Of a stretch of 13,163 bases of DNA, positions 1 through 7,493 are shown one piece after another. The stretch's first letter is position 1. Each line of letters opens with the position of its first letter. The notes beneath the pieces were generated by a model, which worked only from the letters and a program-made list of their open reading frames with translations, was not told the DNA's origin and did not search any database. Source of the stretch: JAVJRN01 sp047635055 (GTDB lineage: Bacteria > Bacteroidota > Bacteroidia > Cytophagales > Cyclobacteriaceae). The position numbers were made by a program, and so were the translations under genes. The DNA is taken from assembly GCA_047635055.1 (NCBI GenBank), contig JBLIIJ010000099.1, positions 1 through 13,163 on the forward strand, read 5' to 3'.

Positions 1-84
1 TAACCTTAATGATTTGTTTGAATACCAATAAACGGCAAAAACAAGAGGAAGAAATATGCAGAAAGCTAAGGAATTAAATAGCAT
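1..84 (-). CDS. MBOAT-family membrane O-acyltransferase, N-terminal 28 residues (partial)
   Basis: Read from base 84 down to the window edge, the frame is open for 28 codons and gives a protein beginning MLFNSLAFCIFLPLVFAVYW. This opening (MLFNS, then a FLP...F..YW first membrane helix, then an NK.LRL turn) is typical of bacterial membrane-bound O-acyltransferases of the AlgI/DltB type, which move acyl groups, often acetyl, onto polysaccharides across the inner membrane. An in-frame TAA lies directly before the ATG, so this is the first possible start. The rest of the gene, including the catalytic histidine, lies outside the window. It is probably not part of the glucan operon: about 950 bases without an intact gene separate it from GH30. 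The call rests on N-terminal similarity recalled from the family, so the acceptor substrate is unknown. Confidence 0.72.
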   Translation of the reverse strand, partial: MLFNSLAFCIFLPLVFAVYWYSNKSLRL

Positions 85-748
85 TTATGGAAGTTGCGCC
101 ATTAAATAAGTGCCTTTGATTTCTTTAAAAATTGAAAACATTGAGTTGTCTTTTTTCACTTGGTTGATTCAATGATGTTATGGCAAATGGCCATTTTGTG
201 GTTCTAAAATATAAAAAATATGTCAAAAAAAAGCATGACATATAATTTATTTGCTGTCTCTAAGCACGCTGAATACTTTCATCTATTATTAAAAAACCAA
301 ATGGATTGACGGTAAACCATTAATCTTCTATATGTAGGTAATTACCCCTTTTTCCTTTTGGATATTGTTGGTCTGATGTACTCTTAATTCGATAATCATA
401 GTGACTGATTTGGAGTGACACGCTCCGACCCTTCTTTTCTTCAAAACACAATAAATGACCTTTGCACAGTACTTTCTCGAAAAAAATTGAAATTGATTTT
501 TTGAAATAATAATATTGTCCATTACCTACCATAATCAGCATTCTTGACATCTCTTGTGTTTACCCAAAAGACCTTATTGACAAAATCAAGAAAGGAACAG
601 TCATCACCCTTTGACTGAACAAATGAACAACCTTCGCTATTCCTTTCAGATCACAGAAAAAAATATTTATAGACTTCTTCAAAATCCTGATGTTGTGCTT
701 CAAATCCTCGTGATTTTTCATTTCAAATAAATGCTCGTATCATTGAAA
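85..748. other. Intergenic stretch without a supportable gene
   Basis: This AT-rich stretch lies between the MBOAT start and the gene remnant behind GH30. The longest minus-strand frames are 76 codons (320-550) and about 54 codons (560-721). Neither gives a protein that I recognise, and neither has a convincing ribosome site. The minus-strand frames between about 450 and 720 are short and broken by stops, which could reflect a decayed gene, but I cannot identify one. The only structure I can support is the hairpin at 211-243. The promoter of the MBOAT gene should lie in the leftmost part, but I found no good match to the Bacteroidota TTG / TAnnTTTG pattern. Confidence 0.5.
211..243 (-). terminator. 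Candidate intrinsic terminator (AT-rich hairpin plus T-run)
   Basis: The arms ATATGTCA (218-225) and TGACATAT (236-243) are perfect 8-base inverted repeats around a 10-base loop. On the minus strand the second arm is followed at once by a run of T. This is the form of a factor-independent terminator for leftward transcripts coming from the PUL. The stem has only two G/C pairs, so it is weak, and it lies about 800 bases beyond the GH30 stop. Confidence 0.3.
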
Positions 749-1032
749 CTAGTCACTATACAAAACATCAAAAGGCTTGGCTTTTGCGGCCTTATCTCCT
801 TGCAGAATGACAATAGCCATCGCTATCACAATAATGGTCAACCCAGTGATGATACATATTTCTCGTATGGTTGATATTCTGAAAGCATATCGGGCGTCAA
901 CGTAATTGCGTTAAAGCCACCCGTCGATAAAATAAAAAACCCAAATCCAAAATACTCATGTGAGCAGGCTGAATCTGGGTATAACTGATATTTATAAGAT
1001 TGTGAATAGAAGCCCTTGTCTAGTACGCTATT
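749..1032 (-). pseudogene. Frameshifted C-terminal remnant of an unidentified membrane protein
   Basis: Directly after the GH30 stop, the same reading frame stays open for 64 codons (1032 to 841), reading through stretches such as EYFGFGFFILSTGGF and TPDMLSEYQPYEKYVSSLG before a TGA. Adding one T at the GGGTTGACC stretch (about 836-844) would join it to a second open stretch with a strongly hydrophobic segment (LTIIVIAMAIVILQG) and a charged tail ending in PFDVLYSD and a TAG at 749-751. The result would be about 94 residues with one or two membrane helices. No start codon lies early in this frame, so the N-terminal part is missing. I do not recognise the family; a transporter tail is possible but is only a guess. 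The open frame could also be chance, since other frames here are open for shorter distances. Confidence 0.4.
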
Positions 1033-2493
1033 TTAGTAAATCAAGGTTTGTATGGCATGTGCGCTAATTTTCACTTTCGTTTCTTGGTCATTAATATAAA
1101 GCGAATACGCAATAGGATTATCCGTTCCGTTCATCACTATAGTAGCCATTTTTCCATCTTCATTTAACCATGTAGTACTTAAGAGATCCGTATGACTTGT
1201 GGTCGTACTTATTCGCTTAGCGCCCGGTTGGATGAACTTTGAGAAATGACCAAGATAAAAATAGGTCGGTGTATACACCAATTCCCCTTTGCTCAAGTCA
1301 GCATGGATCGGTGCAAAACAAAAATTCCCTACGTGGTTTGGTCCTCCCTTTTCATCAAGCAGAATATTCCAATCGGTCCATCCGACTGTTCCACTGTTGA
1401 AGTCATTGATGATGTTTTTACCATAACGCTCGGCGTTAGGCCAAAATTGGTACTTCTCCGTATCAAATGCTTCATTGCAACCTTCGGTGAAAAGTAAATT
1501 TTTGTCAGGGTAGGACTCTTTGATATTTTTCAAATTATCGAAATTCTCCTCTCCACCTGCCCATGTTTCGTACCAATGAAATCCTATGCCCCAAGCATAT
1601 TTGGACGCTTCAGGATCTTCAAAAATGACATTTGCTCGATCGCTTATTAAGTCTCTGTTATGGTCCCAAACGACAATTTTCTTATCGCCATACCCGGCAG
1701 CTTCCATTGTAGGTCCAAGATGATTTTTGAGGAAATCTCTTTCTTCTTCGGCAGTATAGATACATGATTCCCATCGCTGGACAGCCATTGGCTCATTCTG
1801 AATGGTGATGCCCCAAATAGGCAGATCTTCGGCCTCATAAGCTTCAATGAACTTAGTGTAATAAGTCGCCCAAGCATCGGCAAATTCCGGAAGTAGTTTT
1901 CCACCTTGCAGCATATTATTGTTTGTCTTCATGAAAGCAGGGGGACTCCAAGGACTTGCGTATAGTAGCAGGTTTTTACCTGCAGTCTTGTTCGCCAACT
2001 TTATCATGGGAATACGGTACGCTAGGTCATGCGCGATAGAAAAGGTTTTAAGCTCTTTATCTCCCTCATCAATGTAGGTATAAGAACCTGGTCCAAAATC
2101 TGCACTATGAATTGTGGTTCTTATCAAACTGTAATCCAATCCAGATTTAGAATAATAGGCATTCAACAATTCTTCTTGATTTTCGGCCGAAAGTTTGGCG
2201 AATACTTCTGCCGAAGCATCAGTAATGGCACCACCTATTCCGAGAAAAGTTTGAAAGCTTTTTCCTGAGTTAACGAAAATGGATCTTTCCCACTCTAAGG
2301 CCTGACCTCTAGCTTCAAAGCTAAACTCCCCAATCTTTGTTAGGCGTGTTTCAGTGTCCCGAGCGGTCTGGTAAACCACCAAACTATTCCGATTTTTTAA
2401 GGTTTCCATTTGTGGAGGTTCAGTCTTCTTTTCAGCATCAGTACACGAAAATAGTGTAATGGCTAGAACGAAAATAATCAATGGTTCTTTCAT
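1033..2493 (-). CDS. GH30 family glycoside hydrolase lipoprotein, likely beta-1,6-glucosidase/glucanase
   Basis: This 486-residue protein has an N-terminal lipoprotein signal with the lipobox LFSC (Cys17). GH30 hallmarks follow in order: FLGIGGAITDA near residue 83, SPWSPPAFMK near 180, the acid/base Glu234 in IQNEP, and the nucleophile Glu337 in LFTEGC. A beta-sandwich part probably closes the protein (about 410-486). The pattern most resembles subfamily GH30_1, whose marine flavobacterial members remove beta-1,6-linked glucose branches from laminarin; this subfamily call comes from memory. The residues after the lipid cysteine (TDAEKK) lack the Asp run seen in the SusD and PKD lipoproteins, so the enzyme may face the periplasm. 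It is the last gene of the operon, 41 bases behind GH16, with a weak AAAGAG ribosome site. Beta-1,6-endoglucanase (GH30_3) is the main alternative. Confidence 0.9.
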   Translation of the reverse strand: MKEPLIIFVLAITLFSCTDAEKKTEPPQMETLKNRNSLVVYQTARDTETRLTKIGEFSFEARGQALEWERSIFVNSGKSFQTFLGIGGAITDASAEVFAKLSAENQEELLNAYYSKSGLDYSLIRTTIHSADFGPGSYTYIDEGDKELKTFSIAHDLAYRIPMIKLANKTAGKNLLLYASPWSPPAFMKTNNNMLQGGKLLPEFADAWATYYTKFIEAYEAEDLPIWGITIQNEPMAVQRWESCIYTAEEERDFLKNHLGPTMEAAGYGDKKIVVWDHNRDLISDRANVIFEDPEASKYAWGIGFHWYETWAGGEENFDNLKNIKESYPDKNLLFTEGCNEAFDTEKYQFWPNAERYGKNIINDFNSGTVGWTDWNILLDEKGGPNHVGNFCFAPIHADLSKGELVYTPTYFYLGHFSKFIQPGAKRISTTTSHTDLLSTTWLNEDGKMATIVMNGTDNPIAYSLYINDQETKVKISAHAIQTLIY

Positions 2494-2534
2494 TTGTCTC
2501 TTTTATGTCGAAGTGTTAAAGTTCAAATTTGGTC

Positions 2535-3407
2535 TCATTTTCTGTATTCATGCTTGACCCAGTCAACTTCCATGACCCAGTCGACTGCCATCAGTGAGTC
2601 CGTTATTTTGGCATAATTAAGAATCGCAAACATTGGTTCTGGGTATTTAGCTCCTTCTCCAGCGTTTCTGTAGACCTCCTTATTATCCAAGCGATAAACA
2701 AGATCATTATTTTCCCATTCTACAGAATATTCATGAAAATCAATAAGATTGGCATCTACTCCTGCACGAAGGCTCCACCAATCTCCTTTATCACATTCAC
2801 CCAAACTTTTAATGGCTCCTGTTGTGTAGTGATTATTTTGAGCATCTCCATGATGCTCAAATATATCTATTTCTCCAGAACCGGTGATAGGCCAACAGAT
2901 GTTTTCATCTGATTCCTGAACAGGTGATTCATTGTTTTGAGCACCAAGAATCCACCAAGCCGGAAACATACTCGCCTCACCTTGCGTCGATAACCGCAAT
3001 CGTGCCGTCCATTTCCCTTTTATAAACTCCTGACGATTTTTCGAGGCAATTCTACTTGCTACATATTGAGTTTCTGGATGCTGCTCACCATTCTTATCGA
3101 GATTGTCACATGGGAGTTTCTTTCCAACATTAACTACCCTTAATTTCAATGTGCCATTGCTTACTTCGCGTGTCCCAAGCTCGCCATTGGGCACATAGCA
3201 ATGTGTTTCATTGTTGACCCAAATGCGTTGATCCTGCCAGTTATCCTTATTAAATGATGTGAAATCATCAAAGAAATCCTGCCCCCAGATTGCATTTTCT
3301 GAGCACACATTATGGTCAATTGAAGTAAAACTGATTAACGGAAGAAGTAGGATAGCTCCTAAAAATATCCCTTTGAATTGTTTTATGTATAATTTCATAA
3401 ATCTCAT
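2535..3407 (-). CDS. GH16 family glycoside hydrolase, probable beta-1,3-glucanase, divergent
   Basis: This 290-residue protein has the GH16 catalytic signature GEIDIFEHHG at residues 178-187, with Glu179 as nucleophile, Asp181 as helper and Glu184 as acid/base. The extra residue between Asp and the second Glu (E-x-D-x-x-E) is the beta-bulge form found in laminarinases. FPAWWILG (148-155) fits the strand before the active site. The N-terminus has a hydrophobic segment (about 14-27) without a lipobox, so it is a Sec signal or an anchor. There is no CBM and no T9SS tail. Two features are unusual: the WP before the catalytic strand is followed by ITGSGE instead of the usual two residues and GE, and the C-terminal region lacks the usual GG.WPG stretch. 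The gene starts 8 bases after the GH5 stop. Met4 is a possible alternative start. Endo-beta-1,3-glucanase is likely, but the exact specificity is open. Confidence 0.85.
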   Translation of the reverse strand: MRFMKLYIKQFKGIFLGAILLLPLISFTSIDHNVCSENAIWGQDFFDDFTSFNKDNWQDQRIWVNNETHCYVPNGELGTREVSNGTLKLRVVNVGKKLPCDNLDKNGEQHPETQYVASRIASKNRQEFIKGKWTARLRLSTQGEASMFPAWWILGAQNNESPVQESDENICWPITGSGEIDIFEHHGDAQNNHYTTGAIKSLGECDKGDWWSLRAGVDANLIDFHEYSVEWENNDLVYRLDNKEVYRNAGEGAKYPEPMFAILNYAKITDSLMAVDWVMEVDWVKHEYRK

Positions 3408-3415
3408 GATGTTGG

Positions 3416-6109
3416 TTACTTGGTGATCAATAGATTATGACCGTTCGTTTTACCAGTTTTCAAATTCAATAAATTGAGAATGTAAAAACCTTCCTTAAGA
3501 TGAGAGAGCACCAGCGAACGACTTTCTGGTATAATGCCTGCCATTACCTCTCTGCCATTTAAAGACAGTATTACATATTGATCCGCATGTTGATCTCCAA
3601 TAAATAATCGGTCGGAAACAGGATTAGGATAAACCGTAAACTTTTCGACAAATGGAGATTGTAGCGGCAATAAGATAGAGGAAGTTTGAAACCAATTCAT
3701 ATTAAAACCACCCCGCAGCACCTTCATTCTTAAAGTATATATCCCGGCCGGAACAGCTAAACTATCTGAAATAGTTTCCCATGTTTGCCATCCACCTGTG
3801 ACCGGTGTTGAAACAGTCAATATTTCAGATTCATTTCCTTCGTCATCTAAAAGGTAAAAACCAATACTCCCTGTATTGTTCTGCGCCGCAAGTCTTAAAT
3901 CCATTCTAAAGGCACCACCATTCCGTACAAAGATCTTGTAATCTGCATAGTCATTGACATCTGTAAAGCCAATATTTAACCCTTCACCAATATCGGTCGT
4001 TTCTTCAGTTGCCAGACCAACCTGAACATCAAAATCTTCAGATTGAACCCTGCCTGGGAAGACGTATCTTTCCTCTAAGTCATTGATTACAGATAGATTA
4101 GAGAAGTTGTCAAGCAAAGCATCGTTCAATGATTTTATAGATTCTCCTTCATAACTTAATCTTACTGCATCGGTGTAAAGTATGGGGTCTTCCAACTCAA
4201 TAACCATCGTTCTACTCCTATCACCAATGGCTCTTACTTCCTTAATTATTTGACTTGCACCATTGACAAAAACAGAGAATTGATCAATTGCATTGGTTAT
4301 AGACGCATCAGCAATTTCTCTATTCATTGTGAGTTCGAGCGACATTTCATCGCGACCTGTTTTGGCTGTTAAAGCCGAAAAAGACAATTGATCTATATCA
4401 CCTGTTTTGGTGAATTCAATATTGGTCACATTGATTGAACCATCATCAAAATGAATTTTTAAGAGGTGCATTCCTTCTTCCAAAATAATACCTTCGACTG
4501 ATTGTGTGGTGAATGTGCTCCAACCACCTGTTTGACTCACCTTTTGTGAAACGGTAACACTCTGGTCATCAATTGATAAATGAAATTTACCATTGGGCAT
4601 ATCTGTTGCTATTCTTAAATCAGCTTGATACGATCCGCTCTCCCCCACATCAACAGTATAGCTTATCCACTCGCCTTTTGATGTAAAGCCAATTTGAAAT
4701 CCATTGTTATTCACATCATCTTGGCTATTTTCGATATCGACACCATCGTTTCGGTATGACCAACCAGAATTCCACGCTTGGAAACTACCCGTTGATAAGT
4801 TGTAATCAGCCGCATCTTTATCGTAATAGGCAAACCCATTTTTACCCAAATCATAGTCGGAGAGTTGAATGATACCAGGAATCACATGGTTAGCGTAAGG
4901 AATTGTTAGATCCGTTTGTACTTGACGAAACATGGCATCAGGCACATCCTTTCTAAAACGACTATTATCGACTAGGAGGTTTTCCGAAAGCTGCATCATG
5001 CCATCAAAAGTCTCTTGTTCCGTCGGTTTGGGACCATTTCCTCTCCAGTAGTCAAGGATTTTTTGGTAGCCGGGATTTATATCCACAGCATATGGGCTAT
5101 CTATGTCACCTACCTTTCTCATGGTCCACCAAGCCCAACCAATGTTGTTGTTCTCAAAAAGCGTAATCGCATCGGTAAACCATGTGTTAGAGTTTTCCCC
5201 AGACTCGCCCATCCATAGCGGGATGTTATGTTCCTCACGTAATGGTAGAACCCAATCAAGGTCATTTTCATCGGTATTACTCCAATATTTATGAAAACTA
5301 TAGACCATATTATCATCCCAAGGTGGCGTTAAACCTGTGAAATCATTTGCATACCAGTTTCCTTCAATGAATATAATATGTGAGGTATCTACAGCCCTAA
5401 TTGCAGCAGTGATATCCTCATAAATTTTTCGTAAATCAACGCCACCAGGCAGGTCCCAATGTGTCTCATTAATAAGGTCATAGCCTCCAATCCATTCATC
5501 ATCCTTGTACTTTTCTGCAATTCTTGCCCATAATGCGACTGTTTTATCCTTATTATCTTGGCTCTCCCATAGTGAAGGCTTGTCTGGATCATAATCATTA
5601 ATTTCTGAACCTCTTCCCTGCCCACCTGGCGCTGCATGAAGGTCAAGAATAAGATAGATACCATGTGGTGCGCACCATTCTAATAACTCATCAATGATCT
5701 CGAATCCGGTATTCACCCAAGTTTGTTCGCCTTGGACTGGCTCGTCTTCAATTGGAAGGGTAAAAAGATTGTAATGCATGGGTAATCGGATACTATTGAA
5801 TCCCCAAGCAGCCAATGAATCTACATCACGCTGCGTAAAATGCTTGGCTCTCCAATCCGTAAAAAAGGTCTCTGTCTTTTCCTCTCCCATCAATTCGATC
5901 AACTTTTCTTTCATTTCATGTTGCGAACCGGCTACATCTGAAGATTGCATCATATAGCCTTCCATCACCTGCCAGCCGCCTGGGCCTAGCCCTCGGAGCA
6001 GGACCTCTTCGCCATTTTTGTCAACAATTACCTTTCCCTGTGTCTTCAGGCCTTGGCTAAAAGAATTCCATGAAAAAAGGATAAATAATAATGCGATATG
6101 TCTTTTCAT
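3416..6109 (-). CDS. Secreted multidomain GH5 beta-glucanase with two CBM6-like modules and T9SS sorting tail
   Basis: This 897-residue protein begins with a Sec signal peptide (cleavage likely after SFS, residue 18). The GH5 barrel spans about 22-360: Arg108 in IRLP, DLHAAPG (156-162), acid/base Glu215 in DLINE, HKYW (273-276), and nucleophile Glu302 in WMGESGE. A CBM6-like module follows (about 405-568), then an Ig-like domain (about 572-678), then a second CBM6-like module (about 681-812). A T9SS type A sorting domain closes it (about 822-897), with VYPNP, EGFYIL and a C-terminal basic residue. It is therefore exported through the outer membrane, and is released or attached at the surface. 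The subfamily may be GH5_46, from memory only. The DLHAAPGGQG loop recalls exo-beta-1,3-glucanases. Beta-1,3- or beta-1,6-glucan is the likely substrate given its neighbours, but other beta-glucans cannot be excluded. It is the first gene of the enzyme half of the locus. Confidence 0.9.
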   Translation of the reverse strand: MKRHIALLFILFSWNSFSQGLKTQGKVIVDKNGEEVLLRGLGPGGWQVMEGYMMQSSDVAGSQHEMKEKLIELMGEEKTETFFTDWRAKHFTQRDVDSLAAWGFNSIRLPMHYNLFTLPIEDEPVQGEQTWVNTGFEIIDELLEWCAPHGIYLILDLHAAPGGQGRGSEINDYDPDKPSLWESQDNKDKTVALWARIAEKYKDDEWIGGYDLINETHWDLPGGVDLRKIYEDITAAIRAVDTSHIIFIEGNWYANDFTGLTPPWDDNMVYSFHKYWSNTDENDLDWVLPLREEHNIPLWMGESGENSNTWFTDAITLFENNNIGWAWWTMRKVGDIDSPYAVDINPGYQKILDYWRGNGPKPTEQETFDGMMQLSENLLVDNSRFRKDVPDAMFRQVQTDLTIPYANHVIPGIIQLSDYDLGKNGFAYYDKDAADYNLSTGSFQAWNSGWSYRNDGVDIENSQDDVNNNGFQIGFTSKGEWISYTVDVGESGSYQADLRIATDMPNGKFHLSIDDQSVTVSQKVSQTGGWSTFTTQSVEGIILEEGMHLLKIHFDDGSINVTNIEFTKTGDIDQLSFSALTAKTGRDEMSLELTMNREIADASITNAIDQFSVFVNGASQIIKEVRAIGDRSRTMVIELEDPILYTDAVRLSYEGESIKSLNDALLDNFSNLSVINDLEERYVFPGRVQSEDFDVQVGLATEETTDIGEGLNIGFTDVNDYADYKIFVRNGGAFRMDLRLAAQNNTGSIGFYLLDDEGNESEILTVSTPVTGGWQTWETISDSLAVPAGIYTLRMKVLRGGFNMNWFQTSSILLPLQSPFVEKFTVYPNPVSDRLFIGDQHADQYVILSLNGREVMAGIIPESRSLVLSHLKEGFYILNLLNLKTGKTNGHNLLITK

Positions 6110-6550
6110 AAGATGAATGTATAATACGTTAATCCATATCCAGTTAGATATGGGTGTTCATTGATTTGTCCCAAAAGTTGGGTTCCTATTTACCACTATA
6201 ACAATGACTCATTGGTAGGCCAGGAGTGTGGAATTTTTCCTTTGGAATGAAAGTCTCCAAATAATGCATCAACTATAACATCCCCTTCTTATGTCGAAAG
6301 TCATGATCCAATGAACATATCCGATGGTCTATTTTAATCTTTATAAAAGATAATGCTATCTGGAAGTAGCACCAGAGTAGTTTTTTATCCTTTATTGAGC
6401 GTAAATGTTGATCGATTCTGGATGAGCCTGCATTAATTTTAAGAGTTGACTGTATGGGTTGAAAAACTGGCTGACCATAATGCCCAACCAGTAAACTCAA
6501 TTATGAAGATTTTTAACGAAAATGAAAAAAGTACGACTAATCAACAATTA
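6110..6550 (-). promoter_or_regulatory. 441-base leader between the binding-protein genes and the GH5 gene
   Basis: This is the only long gap inside the locus; the other gaps are 55 bases or less. A 75-codon minus-strand frame (6273-6500) gives no recognisable protein. There is a T-run soon after the PKD gene stop (about 6525-6530) but no strong stem in front of it. Several small inverted repeats occur (6134-6153, 6241-6261, 6337-6351). I found no good TTG / TAnnTTTG promoter. The position suggests a second promoter or a processing or attenuation site that sets enzyme expression apart from susCD expression. This is inference from the layout alone. Confidence 0.35.
6134..6153. repeat. Short inverted repeat in the GH5 leader
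   Basis: CCATATC (6134-6140) and GATATGG (6147-6153) form a perfect 7-base inverted repeat with a 6-base loop, about 25 bases before the GH5 start codon on the minus strand. No T-run follows, so it is not a terminator. It could be an operator half-site pair or an mRNA hairpin near the ribosome site, or it may be chance in AT-rich DNA. Confidence 0.3.
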
Positions 6551-7438
6551 TCATAATTTTTCTAAGGACATATTATCGATAACTATTCCCTCAGCACCGT
6601 ATTGTGCGCCTCCAGTTCTGAATAATAAATAATAATCTCCCGCCTCAGTAATCGTTATTTGACCCGGATTATCTACTCCATCACAACCTCCTGTCGTAGC
6701 AGCACCATCGTAGGTCTTTATGTCAGCGCAATCCCACGCATTATAGGCTTTTAGTATTAAAATTGCACCGTGATCTGTACCGTAATCACTTCCCTCTACA
6801 GGCGCAGTTGTTCCGTAGTATACTTCCCCCCAGATATCATTGATTTCTGTGTAAGTCATATCCATCTCGAATTGATAGGTTCCTACTTCTAAAGTAACCG
6901 AAGTATAAATGCCTAAGTGTTTCCAATCAGTATTTGACACTTCTTCCCATTTAGCCACACCATCAGCAATAGTGACTGTACCATTGAGGTTTTCTGCTTC
7001 ATAATGATTAATAATGGTCCAGTTGCTATCATCATCAAAAGTTCCATTGGCAATGATAGTGGTAGGAACCACAACAGGTGCAGTGACCGTAACTGAGGCA
7101 GAAGATGCATCAGATCCATCAGTATTTGTGACCGTTAAAGTAACCGTGTAAGTACCTTCAGCAGTGTAAGTATAGGTTGGATTAGCAGTATCAGACATTC
7201 CCGCATTATCTCCAAAATCCCAAGCATAGCTATCGGCAAGTTCGGAAGTTGACGTAAAATCTACTAGCAAACTGTTTTCCGTATTGACTGTAAAGTCAAA
7301 ACTAGCTGTAGGAGGTGTTTCAACAACTACAGGCTCAGGAGTTGTATCGTCATCGTCAGAATCGCAAGAGGCAAGAAACCCAATGGTTAACATTAAAAAG
7401 ATTTTGCCTACGTTAAGAAATTTGTTTTTTGTTTTCAT
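6551..7438 (-). CDS. PKD-domain lipoprotein with CBM4-like C-terminal domain, probable surface glycan-binding protein
   Basis: This 295-residue protein has the lipobox LASC (Cys25) followed directly by DSDDDD. Acidic residues after the lipid cysteine are the known surface-export signal of Bacteroidota lipoproteins. A PKD domain spans about 44-120, with the hallmark YAWDFGD at 71-77 and YTYTAEGTYTVTLTV after it. A jelly-roll domain of CBM4/9 type fills about 126-295, starting at NGTF (131-134). Cys237 and Cys252 could form a disulfide. The C-terminus carries GGAQYGAEGIVIDN, which is almost the same in the upstream paralogue. It has no catalytic motif. In PULs this position after susD is held by SusE/SusF-like glycan-binding proteins, and PKD proteins are known in laminarin loci of marine flavobacteria. 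Binding of beta-glucan is inferred. Confidence 0.8.
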   Translation of the reverse strand: MKTKNKFLNVGKIFLMLTIGFLASCDSDDDDTTPEPVVVETPPTASFDFTVNTENSLLVDFTSTSELADSYAWDFGDNAGMSDTANPTYTYTAEGTYTVTLTVTNTDGSDASSASVTVTAPVVVPTTIIANGTFDDDSNWTIINHYEAENLNGTVTIADGVAKWEEVSNTDWKHLGIYTSVTLEVGTYQFEMDMTYTEINDIWGEVYYGTTAPVEGSDYGTDHGAILILKAYNAWDCADIKTYDGAATTGGCDGVDNPGQITITEAGDYYLLFRTGGAQYGAEGIVIDNMSLEKL

Positions 7439-7493
7439 ATTATAATTTTCTTTTGATTTAAAATTTTGTCTAATGTCGAGATGACGTTTAGAA

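Noticed and set aside
2..31. Plus-strand frame that could be the last nine codons of a rightward gene (NLNDLFEYQ then stop)
   Set aside because: It is too short to judge, and the minus-strand MBOAT start over the same bases is far better supported.
320..550. Minus-strand 76-codon frame with a lysine- and phenylalanine-rich product
   Set aside because: It has no recognisable domain, no convincing ribosome site, and an overlapping frame of similar size; its composition is what AT-rich DNA gives by chance.
560..721. Minus-strand frame of about 54 codons starting MKNHEDLKHN
   Set aside because: It is short, unrecognised and unsupported by a ribosome site; other frames in the same stretch look equally protein-like, so the coding frame cannot be decided.
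899..912. Imperfect palindrome AACGTAATTGCGTT
   Set aside because: It is a single short imperfect copy inside the gene remnant, with no neighbouring promoter or second copy, so chance is the simplest explanation.
4999..5316. Overlapping plus- and minus-strand frames inside the GH5 gene
   Set aside because: They are shadows of the GH5 coding frame, which carries the catalytic motifs.
6273..6500. Minus-strand 75-codon frame in the GH5 leader
   Set aside because: The product has no signal peptide, domain or family feature and the frame has no good start context, so the stretch is treated as leader.
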